DNA from: Vitreimonas flagellata
GTDB lineage: Bacteria; Pseudomonadota; Alphaproteobacteria; Caulobacterales; Aquidulcibacteraceae
Assembly (NCBI RefSeq): GCF_004634425.1
Contig: NZ_SBJL01000002.1
Coordinates: 434,001-498,000 of the forward strand
Length of the DNA: 64,000 nucleotides
Reading direction: 5' to 3'
Part shown: piece by piece, positions 44,499 to 53,956 of the stretch
Position numbering within the stretch: the first letter of the stretch is position 1
Layout: the number at the start of each line of letters is the position of its first letter
Notes under the pieces: generated by a model
What the model was told of the DNA's origin: nothing
The model's database searches: none
What the model saw: the letters and a program-made list of their open reading frames with translations, nothing else
Translations under genes and position numbers: made by a program

Positions 44499-46655
44499 TC
44501 ATCGGACACCCAGCGTCAGCAGGACGTCCATCATTTCCGTTGCGGCTTGAATGACGCGCGCCGAGGCGGCGTATGAGTTTTGGTAGACGGTCATCTTCAT
44601 GAGCTCGTCGTCCATATTCACGCTTTCTACTGATGCCCGGCGATCGGCGGCGGCATTGTAAACCGCCGTGGCCGCCACATAAGCGCGATCGGCGTCCGAC
44701 GACATACGCCCGGCCTCACCGCCCAGGCGGGCAGCGTAATTGGCGAGCGTCGTGGTTTGCGCCGTGAGCGCGCCATTAGCGGCGAAACTGCGTTGCGTGT
44801 CGCGCATGGCCAGAAGCGCCGATGCGCCGCGATTGTCGCTGCCCTCAATCAGGCGATCGCCGATATCGACACTCATGTCGGGCTTGCCGACGGCAAGCAG
44901 GAGCGGATTGTTGGCGATACGCTGCGAGACTTGCACATCGATGCCGCGCGCCATGGTTGAGGCGCCGGAGAGACCATTGAGCGCAGTGAAGGAAATGCCG
45001 GTGCCGCCGCGCTGCGTGGAATCGTTCAGGAGTTCGACCGTGTAGCCGGCGCCAGAGGCGAACCTGACTTGGCTCGTGTTCGGGTCTTGCGAGAACGTGC
45101 CGTAATCGCCGAGGCCGGCGGCGCCGGCGGCGTTGAGTTCGGACACGAGATCGTTCCAGCTGGCGCCAGGCGCGGCGAGACCGCCGGCGATGGCGATCGT
45201 GCGCGAGCCAACGATGCGGCCAAGGCTATCACGCACTTGATACGTGATCTCGCCGCCGGCGTTGAAGCCGTGCGCGTCGCCGCCCTGAATACCGTGTTCG
45301 AAGAACATCGGCGTCGGACGCGAGACGATGTCGTTCATGCCGAAGAAGTGCGAGAAGCCGCGGCCAGCGCGATCGCTGGGGTCGGTCGCATCCTGTTGGA
45401 TCGCGATGCCGCCATTGTTGGTGACGTTCATCGACAGGATGCCGCCAGTGAAATTCGCGGAGCCCGGCGGATTGGCGGCGCCGAGAGCATTGTTCAGCGC
45501 CGTCACGAAATCATTGATGCTGCCGCCTGCGAAACTGTAGTTCGCGACGGGATCTTCGCCGGTGATCGTGCCCGTATCGAAATCGACGGTGAGGCGTTGC
45601 GAGAGATTTCCGCTCGCATCGGTCACGCCGATGATGGCATTGCCGGTGAAGCCCAACGAATCCGTGCCGAGCAAGCCGGTCTGACGCCCCGTCAGACTCG
45701 ACGGCGCGGGAGAGGCGGTGCTGTCATTGTGCGCTTCGTTCAGCGCATCGCCGAGTTCAGCCGCGAAGCCGCCAAGCGCTTCAGCGAGCGCCGGCAGATC
45801 GATATCGCGCGCCTGGATCAGACCACGAATTTCACCGCCCTGCAGCATGGGCTCGAGATTGGTGTTGGCGCCGAGCTGGGGGTTGATAAGGATCACGCCA
45901 TGCGTGCCGAAGCTTGCGTCGTTCGGCGCATAGGAAAGTTGCGCCGCGTAAGCGCCGACGAGCAGCGCCCCGCCGCTGGTGCGGATGTGCACGCCGCCCA
46001 TGTTCTGCTCGGTGACGCGCACCTCCATGAGCTGCGACAGGCGATCGACGAGCGCCGATTGCGCATTCTCCGCCGCCGTCGCGTCAGCGCCGGTGTTCTT
46101 GGTCAACGCGATCTCGGTGTTGAGATCGGCGATGCGGTTCATCAGGTCTTGCGCCTCGTCGACGCCGTCGGCGATGCGTTGATCGGATTCAGCGATCAGC
46201 GATTGGATCGTCTCGCCGATGCGGCTGACCTCGGAATACATCGCCTGCAGCGAAGAGATGGCGTCGCCGCGGCGCAGCGCCGATGAAGAATCGAGGCCAA
46301 GGTCTTCGAGTGCGGCCCAGAAATTATCGAGCTGCGCGAACATCGAGGAGTCGCCGTTCGGATCACCCCACGCCTCTTGCGCGCGTGTCAGCAGATCGGC
46401 GCGGGCGGCCGCACTCGCTTGACTGGCGGAGGCGATATAGCTCGCGGTGGAGAGAAACTTGTCAGCGGCGCGGGTCACGGATTCCACGCGCACGCCGCCG
46501 CTGTAGCCGGGCAGCACGAGCGGCGAGAGCTTAACCTCAGAGCGGACGTACCCGGGCGTGTTGGCGTTGGCGATGTTCTGCGAAACGTTGCCGAGCGCCA
46601 CCTGCGACGCGCGCAAGCCTGAGAGGCCGGTCAGCAGGACGGATGAAATGCTCAT
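44499..46655 (-). CDS. flgK: flagellar hook-associated protein FlgK (HAP1)
   Basis: 718 aa. The N-terminal rod-like motif GLSGLRASQVALGNVSQNIA plus NANTPGYVR is diagnostic. The C-terminal FlgK end is VNMDDELMKMTVYQNSYAAS with ARVIQAATEMMDVLLTLGV. The middle contains long beta-rich decoration domains. It joins hook and filament outside the cell. It is first in the flgK-flgL unit and divergent from fliK, with two candidate sigma-54 promoters in its leader. Confidence 0.94.
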   Translation of the reverse strand: MSISSVLLTGLSGLRASQVALGNVSQNIANANTPGYVRSEVKLSPLVLPGYSGGVRVESVTRAADKFLSTASYIASASQASAAARADLLTRAQEAWGDPNGDSSMFAQLDNFWAALEDLGLDSSSALRRGDAISSLQAMYSEVSRIGETIQSLIAESDQRIADGVDEAQDLMNRIADLNTEIALTKNTGADATAAENAQSALVDRLSQLMEVRVTEQNMGGVHIRTSGGALLVGAYAAQLSYAPNDASFGTHGVILINPQLGANTNLEPMLQGGEIRGLIQARDIDLPALAEALGGFAAELGDALNEAHNDSTASPAPSSLTGRQTGLLGTDSLGFTGNAIIGVTDASGNLSQRLTVDFDTGTITGEDPVANYSFAGGSINDFVTALNNALGAANPPGSANFTGGILSMNVTNNGGIAIQQDATDPSDRAGRGFSHFFGMNDIVSRPTPMFFEHGIQGGDAHGFNAGGEITYQVRDSLGRIVGSRTIAIAGGLAAPGASWNDLVSELNAAGAAGLGDYGTFSQDPNTSQVRFASGAGYTVELLNDSTQRGGTGISFTALNGLSGASTMARGIDVQVSQRIANNPLLLAVGKPDMSVDIGDRLIEGSDNRGASALLAMRDTQRSFAANGALTAQTTTLANYAARLGGEAGRMSSDADRAYVAATAVYNAAADRRASVESVNMDDELMKMTVYQNSYAASARVIQAATEMMDVLLTLGVR

Positions 46656-46772
46656 GGCCGCGCTCCCGGCAGAAAGCGCCCGGCGCCCGGTCGATTTTGC
46701 CGACCTTCAGATAGCTCTACGCACGCGCGTGGCGGGCGTTTAAGCGGTTGATGTAACACGCTTTTCTCCGTC

Positions 46773-46787
46773 GCAACCCATGTGCCG
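46773..46787 (-). promoter_or_regulatory. sigma-54-type promoter of flgK, proximal
   Basis: On the minus strand the sequence is CGGCACATGGGTTGC, that is GG-N10-GC with GGCAC at -24 and TTGC at -12, close to the TGGCACG-N4-TTGC consensus. Transcription would start near 46761, about 106 bases before the flgK ATG. Confidence 0.6.
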
Positions 46788-46823
46788 GCGCGGCCGACGC
46801 AGAAAGGGTCAGGAAGCAACATC

Positions 46824-46838
46824 GCAAGGATGGGGCCA
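46824..46838 (-). promoter_or_regulatory. sigma-54-type promoter of flgK, distal
   Basis: Minus-strand TGGCCCCATCCTTGC has the invariant GG-N10-GC spacing, TGGC at -24 and TTGC at -12. It would start near 46812. It lies only 10 bp from the 19-bp palindrome, which is close for an enhancer, so the proximal site may be the one in use. Confidence 0.5.
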
Positions 46839-46847
46839 AGGTTAATG

Positions 46848-46866
46848 GCCGGCAGGACTTGCCGGC
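46848..46866. promoter_or_regulatory. 19-bp palindrome, candidate FlbD enhancer
   Basis: GCCGGCA-GGACT-TGCCGGC is a perfect inverted repeat with 7-bp arms. It lies about 95 bp from the proximal flgK start and 130 bp from the predicted fliK start, suitable for a shared upstream activator site. Caulobacter FlbD binds near-palindromic ftr elements of about this length; the match to that consensus is from memory and needs checking. Confidence 0.5.
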
Positions 46867-46961
46867 TGATGTGGGCGGTTTTTGCCGGGGCGACGGGCTA
46901 CACTGGACGAGCGCCTCGCCTATTCCATTGTCTTTACATGATTTTTTCTTGGTAAACGGCG

Positions 46962-46976
46962 TGGCCCGAGCCTTGC
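46962..46976 (+). promoter_or_regulatory. sigma-54-type promoter of fliK-flgD-flgE
   Basis: TGGCCCGAGCCTTGC matches the sigma-54 pattern TGGCxCG-N4-TTGC with exact GG-N10-GC spacing. Transcription would begin near 46988, about 29 bases before the fliK ATG. The site overlaps a small inverted repeat, CCGAGC-CTT-GCTCGG. Confidence 0.7.
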
Positions 46977-47016
46977 TCGGCGCTTCGAGCCGCATTGCGT
47001 GCGGTTTGGGGGATCT

Positions 47017-48570
47017 ATGAGCTACGCCGCCGAGGCCATCGTGAGCGCTGCGCCGCCGCCGTCGAAACCGGCGGCGCCGAAAAGTGCGCCGCATCCTCAA
47101 GATGCGAGCGCGCCCAGCTTTGACGACCACCTCGCCGCTGAAACCGCGGAAGCCACCGCGCAAGCCGCACCGCCGGCCCGTGACGGAAATACACGCGAAG
47201 AAGCGGCGCCAGACGCCAACGATGAGCCTGCCGAGACCGAAGCGACCACCGAGGCTGCGCTACGGCCAGCGCCACAAACACCGCCGCCCGTTGCGGCGCC
47301 CGTGCTGGTGCAATTGATCGCCCAGACCAACGTCGCGTCCGCGACGGATGCGGATGCAGCGCCTACGCCTGTCGCACCTATCGCGCCTGAGGCGCCGATC
47401 GATGCGGCGCCGCCGACGCCCGCCCCGATCAATTCCGCGGCGCCCGTGGATACAAGTACGCCGCAAGCTGACGACGTCGCCGCAAGCGCACCGGCGCCGG
47501 CTAAACCGGACAATGCGAAGCCGGAGGCGGCGCCGACAGCCAAGGCAAGCGAGACGAATGCCGCGCCGGCGAACGTGGCGATGAACGCGCCAGCGCCTAC
47601 CTCCGATCAAAGCCCAGCAATCGCGAGCGCTGAATCGACGCAAAAGAAAGAGGCGCAAGCAACACCGCCGCCACAGATCGTTGCGCAAGCTACCCCGACG
47701 CCACGCGCGCAAGCGGCGCGCGTTGAACCAAACACGGAGAGCGCAGAGACAAGCGACGATGCATCGGCGCCAACCACCGCGCCCGCAGCTGCTCCGCCGG
47801 TCGCGCGCGTAGCGCCGGAGACGTCATCACTCGCGGCCGCGCCTACAGCACCGCCTAATGCGCCGGCGGAACCAGCGGAGAAGATCGTCACGAAGAGCGA
47901 CGATGCTTCGACGCAGGAGAAATTCGAGGCCGTATTAGAAAAATCCGCGCCGCGCGGCGAAGCGAAGGCTGAGGCGGCGCGCGCGAATGTTGCCAACGCG
48001 CCGATCGTGGCGGCAGATGCCAGCGGCGCCGTGAGCTCAAATGCCGGCGCCGATACGAGCACAGTGATCGCGCCATCCGTCAGCGCGTTGAGTGCGGCGA
48101 CGACGCATGCAGCCGCGCAAACGCAAGCCCTGAGCGCCGAGCACTTAGCCCGAAGCGCCCCACCCTCAGCGCAAGTCGCGCGTGAGATCGTGCGCCAGTT
48201 CGATGGCGAGTCGACGCGCTTTGAATTGCGTCTCGATCCGCCCGAGCTTGGTCGCGTTGAGGTGAAGCTGGAGATCACGCGCGATCACAAAGTGACGGCG
48301 GTGATCGCGGCCGATAGCCCACAGGCGCTGACGGAATTGGCGCGGCACGCGCGCGAGTTGGAGCAAAATCTGCAATCGGCAGGCCTTGAGCTCAGCGACA
48401 ACGGGCTTTCCTTTGATCTGCGGCAAAGCCGCGAAGATGCGCAGGACGGCGATGGCGAGCGCGGCTCGCGCGGCGGCGGCGAAGACGAAACTTTGGAACA
48501 GACCGCGCCGCTGGCGCGGCCGATTGGACTTGAACGCTGGCGCGGCGCCCGCGTCGATGTGATGGCGTGA
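47017..48570 (+). CDS. fliK: flagellar hook-length control protein FliK
   Basis: 517 aa from ATG 47017 (GGGGGA upstream; a GTG at 46999 is less likely). Residues about 1-370 are a long, low-complexity Ala/Pro/Thr/Glu-rich region, the secreted ruler part. The C-terminal Flg_hook domain (about 385-470) is clear: FELRLDPPELGRVEVKLEIT, ADSPQALTELARHARELEQN and LQSAGLELSDNGLSFDLRQS. It stops hook growth by switching the export gate. It is followed after 10 bp by flgD and belongs to the hook operon with flgE. Confidence 0.88.
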   Translation: MSYAAEAIVSAAPPPSKPAAPKSAPHPQDASAPSFDDHLAAETAEATAQAAPPARDGNTREEAAPDANDEPAETEATTEAALRPAPQTPPPVAAPVLVQLIAQTNVASATDADAAPTPVAPIAPEAPIDAAPPTPAPINSAAPVDTSTPQADDVAASAPAPAKPDNAKPEAAPTAKASETNAAPANVAMNAPAPTSDQSPAIASAESTQKKEAQATPPPQIVAQATPTPRAQAARVEPNTESAETSDDASAPTTAPAAAPPVARVAPETSSLAAAPTAPPNAPAEPAEKIVTKSDDASTQEKFEAVLEKSAPRGEAKAEAARANVANAPIVAADASGAVSSNAGADTSTVIAPSVSALSAATTHAAAQTQALSAEHLARSAPPSAQVAREIVRQFDGESTRFELRLDPPELGRVEVKLEITRDHKVTAVIAADSPQALTELARHARELEQNLQSAGLELSDNGLSFDLRQSREDAQDGDGERGSRGGGEDETLEQTAPLARPIGLERWRGARVDVMA

Positions 48571-48580
48571 GGATTGAGCG

Positions 48581-49261
48581 ATGGTTGATTTCAGCACGAT
48601 CAATTCGAACAATGGCGTCGGCGCAACAACGACGACGAATTCACAAACAGCGTCAGACGCCACGTCGCTGGCCAACAATTTCGATACGTTCTTGACGTTG
48701 CTGACGGCGCAGCTGCAGAACCAAGACCCGCTCGCGCCAATGGATTCGACGCAATTCACGCAGCAGCTGGTGCAGTTCAGCCAGGTCGAACAACAGATCC
48801 GCACCAACCAGCAAATGGAATCGCTGGTCGGCCAATTCCAAGCGGCGTCTGCGAGTGCTGCCCTCTCCTATCTCGGCAAGGACGCGATCATCGAAGCGGA
48901 CGAGACGTATCTCGCCAGCGGCGAAGCGAATTGGGCGTATGTGCTGCCAGATGGCGGCGCCGATAGCGTAAAGATCACCGTACGCGATAGCGCCGGCCGC
49001 GCCGTTTACACCACTGAAGATCAACCGATCACAGAGGGCGAGCATTTGTTCACTTGGAATGGCGTGAAGACCAATGGTGAGACCGCCGCGGATGGCGTGT
49101 ATACGATTGAGATCGAAGCGCAGGCGAACGGCGAAGATGTCGACACCATCGTTCGCGTTCGAGAAACCATCATGGGCGTAGATTTCTCAGGAACATCGCC
49201 TTCGATCATCACACCATCGGGCATGCGGACGTTCGACAAGATCAGATCCGTGCTCGGGTGA
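48581..49261 (+). CDS. flgD: flagellar hook capping protein FlgD
   Basis: 226 aa. The N-terminal family motif NNFDTFLTLLTAQLQNQDPL with APMDSTQFTQQLVQFSQVEQ is unmistakable. The C-terminal FlgD tudor/Ig-like part contains FTWNGVKTNGETAADGVYTI. It caps the growing hook and guides assembly of FlgE, the product of the downstream gene. The 109-bp gap to flgE holds no clear promoter. Confidence 0.95.
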   Translation: MVDFSTINSNNGVGATTTTNSQTASDATSLANNFDTFLTLLTAQLQNQDPLAPMDSTQFTQQLVQFSQVEQQIRTNQQMESLVGQFQAASASAALSYLGKDAIIEADETYLASGEANWAYVLPDGGADSVKITVRDSAGRAVYTTEDQPITEGEHLFTWNGVKTNGETAADGVYTIEIEAQANGEDVDTIVRVRETIMGVDFSGTSPSIITPSGMRTFDKIRSVLG

Positions 49262-49370
49262 TTGAATAAAAGCGCTAGCCGAACGCCGGCGCTCACAACA
49301 CGCGCAGAAGCGCTCCATTCGCAACTATTGATGCCGCGGCGCGAGCAACGCCCGGCGATGGAGCTGGACT

Positions 49371-50672
49371 ATGTCTATCTATACCGCACTGCGCGCGGGC
49401 GTCTCTGGCCTCACCGCCAACTCGAGCGCGCTCGCCGCCATCTCCGACAACATCGCCAACGTGAACACTGTTGGCTACAAGCGCTCGGGCGTGGAATTCT
49501 CCGCGCTCGTCAACGCGCAGAATTCCAACACGACGTACAACGCAGGTGGCGTGCTGCCGCTGACGCGTCAGCAAATCTCGCTGCAGGGCTCGCTTGAGCA
49601 ATCGCGCTCAACGACGGACTTGGCGATTTCGGGCGACGGCTTCTTTATCGTTTCGCCAAACTCGAGCCAGCTTTCGAATGGCGGCTCGGTGTTGTTCACG
49701 CGCGCCGGTTCATTCACGATCGACGCCGATGGCTACATGGTCAACGCGCAGGGCATGTATCTGCAAGGTTGGCCGGTCAACAGCGACGGCAGCGTTATCT
49801 CCTCGCCCACGTCGCTGTCGGCGATCGAGCCGATCAACATCTCGGGCGTCGGCGGTTTGGCTGAAGCGTCAGCCAATGTACGCCTGAACGCGAACTTGAA
49901 CTCGGACCAGACCGCCTATGCCGCTGCCTACACGGCCGGCGATCTCGCGCTGGGCAACGTCACGCCGCATTTCGAGAGTTCGCTCGAAGTCTATGACTCG
50001 CTCGGCGCGCCGCGCACGATCTCGTTCGGCTTCCTGAAGACGGGCCCGAACCAGTGGGAAGTTGAAGTCTATGCCCGCCCGGACTCGAACATCACAGGCG
50101 GCGGCGCCACAGGCGGTCTGCTGGCGACCGGTCAGGTCACCTACAACACCGACGGTACGGTCAACACGGTCGATCCCGGCCTGGAAAACTTCACCATCAA
50201 CTGGGCGACCAGCACCGGCGCTGCGCCGCAGGATCTGAGCCTGGACGTGTCTGGCGTGGCCCAAAACGCCAAGAGCTTCGGCATCACCTCAGTCAACGTG
50301 GACGGCGTGCCGCCGGGCGATCTCGTCGGCCTCATCCTCGAAGGCGACGGCTTCCTCACGGCGCAATTCTCGAACGGTCGCGCCCGCGCGCTCTATCAAA
50401 TCCCGCTCGCCACGTTTGTGAACCCGAACGGCTTGGCGCCTGACCGAGGCGGCGCCTTCCGCACCACCTTGGATTCCGGCCTCTACAACATCAACGCCGC
50501 AAACGCGGGCGGCGCAGGCCGCATCGTGTCGGGCGCACTTGAAGCGTCGAACGTCGATCTCGCACAGGAATTCACGAACCTCATCACGACACAACGCGCC
50601 TACTCCGCCGCGTCACGCATCATCACCACCGCCGACCAAATGCTCGAAGAGCTTCTGATGGTGAAACGCTAA
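49371..50672 (+). CDS. flgE: flagellar hook protein FlgE
   Basis: 433 aa. N-terminal rod/hook motif SIYTALRAGVSGLTANSSAL and ISDNIANVNTVGYKRS; central FlaE-type domain; C-terminal SGALEASNVDLAQEFTNLIT plus TQRAYSAASRIITTADQMLE. It polymerises to form the external hook. ATG 49371 has GGAG nine bases before it. It is probably transcribed from the sigma-54 promoter before fliK. Confidence 0.95.
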   Translation: MSIYTALRAGVSGLTANSSALAAISDNIANVNTVGYKRSGVEFSALVNAQNSNTTYNAGGVLPLTRQQISLQGSLEQSRSTTDLAISGDGFFIVSPNSSQLSNGGSVLFTRAGSFTIDADGYMVNAQGMYLQGWPVNSDGSVISSPTSLSAIEPINISGVGGLAEASANVRLNANLNSDQTAYAAAYTAGDLALGNVTPHFESSLEVYDSLGAPRTISFGFLKTGPNQWEVEVYARPDSNITGGGATGGLLATGQVTYNTDGTVNTVDPGLENFTINWATSTGAAPQDLSLDVSGVAQNAKSFGITSVNVDGVPPGDLVGLILEGDGFLTAQFSNGRARALYQIPLATFVNPNGLAPDRGGAFRTTLDSGLYNINAANAGGAGRIVSGALEASNVDLAQEFTNLITTQRAYSAASRIITTADQMLEELLMVKR

Positions 50673-50757
50673 AACAAAAGAACTGAGGTAAGAAACGAGT
50701 AAGAGAATCCGTGTACTAATTTAGGACACGCGCCTTATCAGATTTCATCTCTGATCT

Positions 50758-50773
50758 TAGTCGTTTCTTAGCC
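50758..50773 (+). promoter_or_regulatory. CtrA-like box upstream of sciP
   Basis: TTAG-N7-TTAGC has the 7-base spacing of a CtrA box (TTAA-N7-TTAAC), with A-to-G changes at the fourth base of each half. It lies 45 bp before the sciP ATG. The same 145-bp gap also has a GANTC site (50706-50710) and an inverted repeat ATCAGA-N7-TCTGAT (50738-50756). Confidence 0.4.
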
Positions 50774-50817
50774 CATCCAATCTATGGTGGTGTGGAAGAA
50801 ACAAGGAGAAAGGCGCC

Positions 50818-51102
50818 ATGCAGAAGCAACGCCGCTATGATGGGATGGTGATGGGTCCTGATGGGAACCCGCTCACTTTGGACGATCTGCCGCCGGCTGG
50901 CACCACGCGTTGGGTGATCCGTCGCAAGGCAGAAGTGGTCGCTGCTGTGCGCGGCGGTCTCTTGACGATGGAAGACGCTTGCGCGCGTTACGGCCTCTCT
51001 GAAGAAGAGTTCGACGGTTGGCGTAAGTCGATCGAGAAGCACGGTCTGCCGGGTCTGCGCACGACGCGCATCCAGCATTATCGCGGCGCGCCGACTCAAT
51101 AA
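50818..51102 (+). CDS. sciP: CtrA inhibitor SciP (DUF1153)
   Basis: 94 aa small helix-turn-helix protein of the DUF1153 family. In Caulobacter SciP binds CtrA and blocks its activation of promoters in swarmer cells. The whole length matches the family: GPDGNPLTLDDLPPAGTTRW, VIRRKAEVVAAVRGGLLTME, DACARYGLSEEEFDGWRKSI and EKHGLPGLRTTRIQHYR. ATG 50818 is preceded by AAGGAGAAAGG. It lies between flgE and the fliF operon, and a hairpin terminator follows it. Confidence 0.93.
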   Translation: MQKQRRYDGMVMGPDGNPLTLDDLPPAGTTRWVIRRKAEVVAAVRGGLLTMEDACARYGLSEEEFDGWRKSIEKHGLPGLRTTRIQHYRGAPTQ

Positions 51103-51142
51103 GTCGCGCGCGGAGCGCCTCTCCGATCACGCTTTTCTACAG

Positions 51143-51170
51143 GGCCCTCGCCTCACCGGCGGGGGCCTTT
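51143..51170 (+). terminator. intrinsic terminator after sciP
   Basis: GGCCCTCGCC and GGCGGGGGCC form a 10-bp stem with one G-T wobble around a 5-base loop, followed by TTT. It lies 41 bp after the sciP stop and before the fliF promoter. The U-tract is short, so efficiency may be modest. Confidence 0.75.
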
Positions 51171-51187
51171 GCGCGCAAACATTATGC

Positions 51188-51203
51188 TTAACGATCTCTT
51201 CAC
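51188..51203 (+). promoter_or_regulatory. CtrA box upstream of the fliF operon
   Basis: TTAA-CGATCTC-TTCAC matches the CtrA consensus TTAA-N7-TTAAC with one mismatch. It lies about 90-105 bp before the fliF GTG, behind the sciP terminator. The fliF operon is a known CtrA target in Caulobacter. Confidence 0.65.
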
Positions 51204-51290
51204 GCCCCGATGGGCAATTTCTGCCGACCGGCGAGATTTGCCCACCTGATTTGGGGCGGTCCCGCGCGTGTTTGCGGACGAGGCTGGGGC

Positions 51291-52889
51291 GTGAACGGAT
51301 TTTTCGATCTGATTCTGAAAGCGGGACCGACGCGGCTGATCGCGGCGCTCGGCATCACGGCTGTCGCCGCCGCCCTCATCTTCACGCTCGTCGTGCGCAT
51401 GGGCGCCGAAGAGAAAGCCCTGCTCTTCTCTGGCGTGGAGATGCGCGAAGCCGGCGAGATCACGCAGCGCCTGGAAGCCGCCGACATTCCCTACGAGCTG
51501 CGCGGCGACGGCTCTTCGATCTTCGTGGCGCGCTCGCGCGTGCTGGAAGCGCGGATGATGCTGTCAGCCGAGGGCCTGCCCTCTCAGGGCTCGATCGGCT
51601 ATGAGATTTTCGACGAGCCGGATGCGCTCGGCCAAACCCAGTTCCAGCAGAACATCAACCGCCTGCGCGCACTCGAAGGCGAGCTGGCGCGCACCATCGG
51701 TTCGCTCGACGGCATCGCCGCAGCGCGTGTGCACTTGGTGTTGCCGGAGCGGCAATTGTTCTCGCGCGAAACTGAGCAGCCCTCCGCGTCGATCGTGCTG
51801 CGCCTACGCCGCGACGAACTCAACGCCAGCCAAGTGCGCGCCATCCGAAATTTGGTGGCCAGCGCCACGCCGGGGCTGACCACAAGCCGCGTAACGATCG
51901 TCGATGAGACGGGCCGCCTGCTCGCTGCCGCGCAAACCGAAGAAGGCGCGGTCGCGGAAGGCATCGATTCCCGCCAGACGGCGATGGAAGAGCGCGTGCG
52001 CCGCACGGTGACGGACATTGTTGAAGGCGTCGTCGGCCAAGGCAATGCACGCGTGCAAGTCACGGCAGAAATGGATTTCAACCGCGTCAGCGAAACATCC
52101 GAGCGCTTCGATCCTGAAGGTCGCGTGGTGCGCTCGACCTCGACGACGGAAGAAACCTCCTCCAGCGGCGATCGCCCGCAGGCCGCAACAGCCGGCGCAA
52201 ACGTGCCAGACCCAACAGGCGCGGGCTCCGGCGACGGCGCGCAGGATACGAATGAATCGAGCCAAGAAACCGTCAATTATGAAATTTCGCGCACCACGCG
52301 CACGGAAGTGAGCGAGGGCGGACGCATCCGCAGGCTCTCGGTTGCGGTCGCCGTTGACGGTGTGACAACGCCGGGCGCTGACGGCGCCGAACCGAGCTAC
52401 GCACCCCGTTCGGAAGAAGAGATGCAGCGCCTGCTCGCGTTGGTGCGCTCGGCCGTCGGCTTCAACGCCGAGCGCGGCGACGTGGTCGAAGTCGTCAACA
52501 CACAATTCGCGCGCATGCCGGTGGGCGAAGAGCCGGCCGAGCCGGGCTTCCTCGACAATTTCGATACGATGCGGATCATCGAGCTGGTTGCGGCTCTCAT
52601 GGCCTCACTTGCGTTCGTCTTCTTCGTACTGCGCCCGCTGATCACCGGCCTGATGCGTGGCGGCCAAAACGCGCCGGCCAGTTTGCCGGGCGCCGCGCCC
52701 GCGCTGCCCGGCCCTGCCGGCGCCGCGGCAGCCCTGCCGCCGCCCGAACCCGAAGACGACGCGATCGATATCGCCCAGATTCAGGGTCGCGTGCGCGCAT
52801 CGTCCGTCAAGAAGGTCGCCGACGTGGTTGAGAAGCACCCCGATGAATCGGTGCAAATCATTCGCGGCTGGCTCAACAACGCGTTGTAA
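51291..52889 (+). CDS. fliF: flagellar MS-ring protein FliF
   Basis: 532 aa from GTG 51291, placed by GAGGCTGGGG upstream and by the family start just before the first membrane helix ([19 protein letters not shown]). The ring-building motifs include [20 protein letters not shown] and [21 protein letters not shown] second membrane helix ([20 protein letters not shown]) is followed by the FliG-binding tail ending [13 protein letters not shown]. It forms the inner-membrane base of the flagellum and starts the fliF-G-H-N-flbD-flhA operon. Confidence 0.95.
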   Translation: MNGFFDLILKAGPTRLIAALGITAVAAALIFTLVVRMGAEEKALLFSGVEMREAGEITQRLEAADIPYELRGDGSSIFVARSRVLEARMMLSAEGLPSQGSIGYEIFDEPDALGQTQFQQNINRLRALEGELARTIGSLDGIAAARVHLVLPERQLFSRETEQPSASIVLRLRRDELNASQVRAIRNLVASATPGLTTSRVTIVDETGRLLAAAQTEEGAVAEGIDSRQTAMEERVRRTVTDIVEGVVGQGNARVQVTAEMDFNRVSETSERFDPEGRVVRSTSTTEETSSSGDRPQAATAGANVPDPTGAGSGDGAQDTNESSQETVNYEISRTTRTEVSEGGRIRRLSVAVAVDGVTTPGADGAEPSYAPRSEEEMQRLLALVRSAVGFNAERGDVVEVVNTQFARMPVGEEPAEPGFLDNFDTMRIIELVAALMASLAFVFFVLRPLITGLMRGGQNAPASLPGAAPALPGPAGAAAALPPPEPEDDAIDIAQIQGRVRASSVKKVADVVEKHPDESVQIIRGWLNNAL

Positions 52890-52891
52890 TC

Positions 52892-53956
52892 ATGAACGCT
52901 GTCGCCAAACCCGCTGCGACCGAAGTCGCCAAGCCCGCAGCAACCGAGGGCAAGCCGGATATTTCGCGCTACACCGGCGCGGAGAAAGCCGCGATCATCC
53001 TCATGTGCCTTGGCGAAACCGCCAAGCCGCTCTGGGAGATGCTCGACGAAGAAGAAATCAAGGAAGTCTCGCAAGCGATGTCGTCGCTGGGCTTGGTGCC
53101 TGCGGCGACGGTCGAGACATTGGTGATCGAGTTCGTGACGAAGATGTCCGGCTCGGGCGCACTGATGGGCTCCTACGAGCAGACGCAACGCATGCTGCAG
53201 GCCTTTCTCCCGAAGGAGAAGGTCGAGACACTGATGGAAGAAATCCGCGGCCCGGCCGGCCGCAACATCTGGGACAAGCTGGCCAACGTCAACGAGACCG
53301 TGCTCGCGAGCTATTTGAAGAACGAATACCCGCAAACGGTCGCGGTCGTGTTGGCGAAGGTGCGGCCGGAACACGCGGCAAAGGTACTCGCCGAGCTGCC
53401 GGAAGACTTCGCCGCCGAGTGCGTACAACGCATGTTGGCGATGGAGCCGGTGCAGCGCGAAATTCTGGAAAAGATCGAGCTCACGCTGCGTACGGAATTC
53501 ATGTCGAACCTGGCGCGCACCTCCAAGCGCGACAGTCACGAAATGATGGCCGAGATTTTCAACAATTTCGACCGCGCTACTGAAGGTCGCTTCATCGGCG
53601 CGCTCGAAGAACGCAATCGCGAAGCCGCCGACCGTATTCGCGCGCTGATGTTCGTGTTTGAGGACCTGAACAAACTCGACGCAGGCGGCGTGCAAACATT
53701 GTTGCGCTCGGTCGACAAATCCGATCTCGCCATCGCGCTGAAAGGCGCGTCGGATGCGCTGCGCACCCTCTTCTTCTCCAATATGTCCGAACGCGGCGGC
53801 AAGATTCTGAAGGAAGAAATGGCCGGCATGGGTCCGGTGCGGTTGAAGGATGTCGATGCCGCGCAGACGCGCATGGTCGCGCTGGCCAAGGACCTCGCGG
53901 CGCGCGGCGAGATCGTCTTGTCCGACGGCAAGGCCGAAGACGAGCTGATCTATTGA
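52892..53956 (+). CDS. fliG: flagellar motor switch protein FliG
   Basis: 354 aa. N-terminal FliF-binding domain ([20 protein letters not shown]), middle EHPQ-like region as [20 protein letters not shown], and the C-terminal torque domain with the conserved charged helix around [18 protein letters not shown], then [20 protein letters not shown]. It begins two bases after the fliF stop and overlaps fliH by one base (TGATG). Confidence 0.95.
   Translation: MNAVAKPAATEVAKPAATEGKPDISRYTGAEKAAIILMCLGETAKPLWEMLDEEEIKEVSQAMSSLGLVPAATVETLVIEFVTKMSGSGALMGSYEQTQRMLQAFLPKEKVETLMEEIRGPAGRNIWDKLANVNETVLASYLKNEYPQTVAVVLAKVRPEHAAKVLAELPEDFAAECVQRMLAMEPVQREILEKIELTLRTEFMSNLARTSKRDSHEMMAEIFNNFDRATEGRFIGALEERNREAADRIRALMFVFEDLNKLDAGGVQTLLRSVDKSDLAIALKGASDALRTLFFSNMSERGGKILKEEMAGMGPVRLKDVDAAQTRMVALAKDLAARGEIVLSDGKAEDELIY

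Larger units (their letters stand above)
46656..47016. promoter_or_regulatory. divergent flgK / fliK control region
   Basis: These 361 bp without a gene hold two minus-strand sigma-54-like promoters (46773-46787, 46824-46838), a 19-bp palindrome (46848-46866) and one plus-strand sigma-54-like promoter (46962-46976), each listed separately. The leader between the flgK promoters and its ATG is 100-160 bp and shows nothing else I recognise. A GGGGGA about 6 bases before ATG 47017 is the fliK ribosome binding site. Confidence 0.7.

Noticed and set aside
47100-48100. Repetitive Ala/Pro-rich DNA within fliK, considered as a repeat array
   Set aside because: The repetition is protein low complexity in the secreted part of FliK with no fixed DNA period. 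It is expected for this family.
49337-49351. GG-N10-GC spacing upstream of flgE resembling a sigma-54 promoter
   Set aside because: The -12 element is ACGC rather than TTGC and the start point would fall about nine bases from the ATG, over the ribosome binding site. GC-rich sequence gives such spacing by chance.
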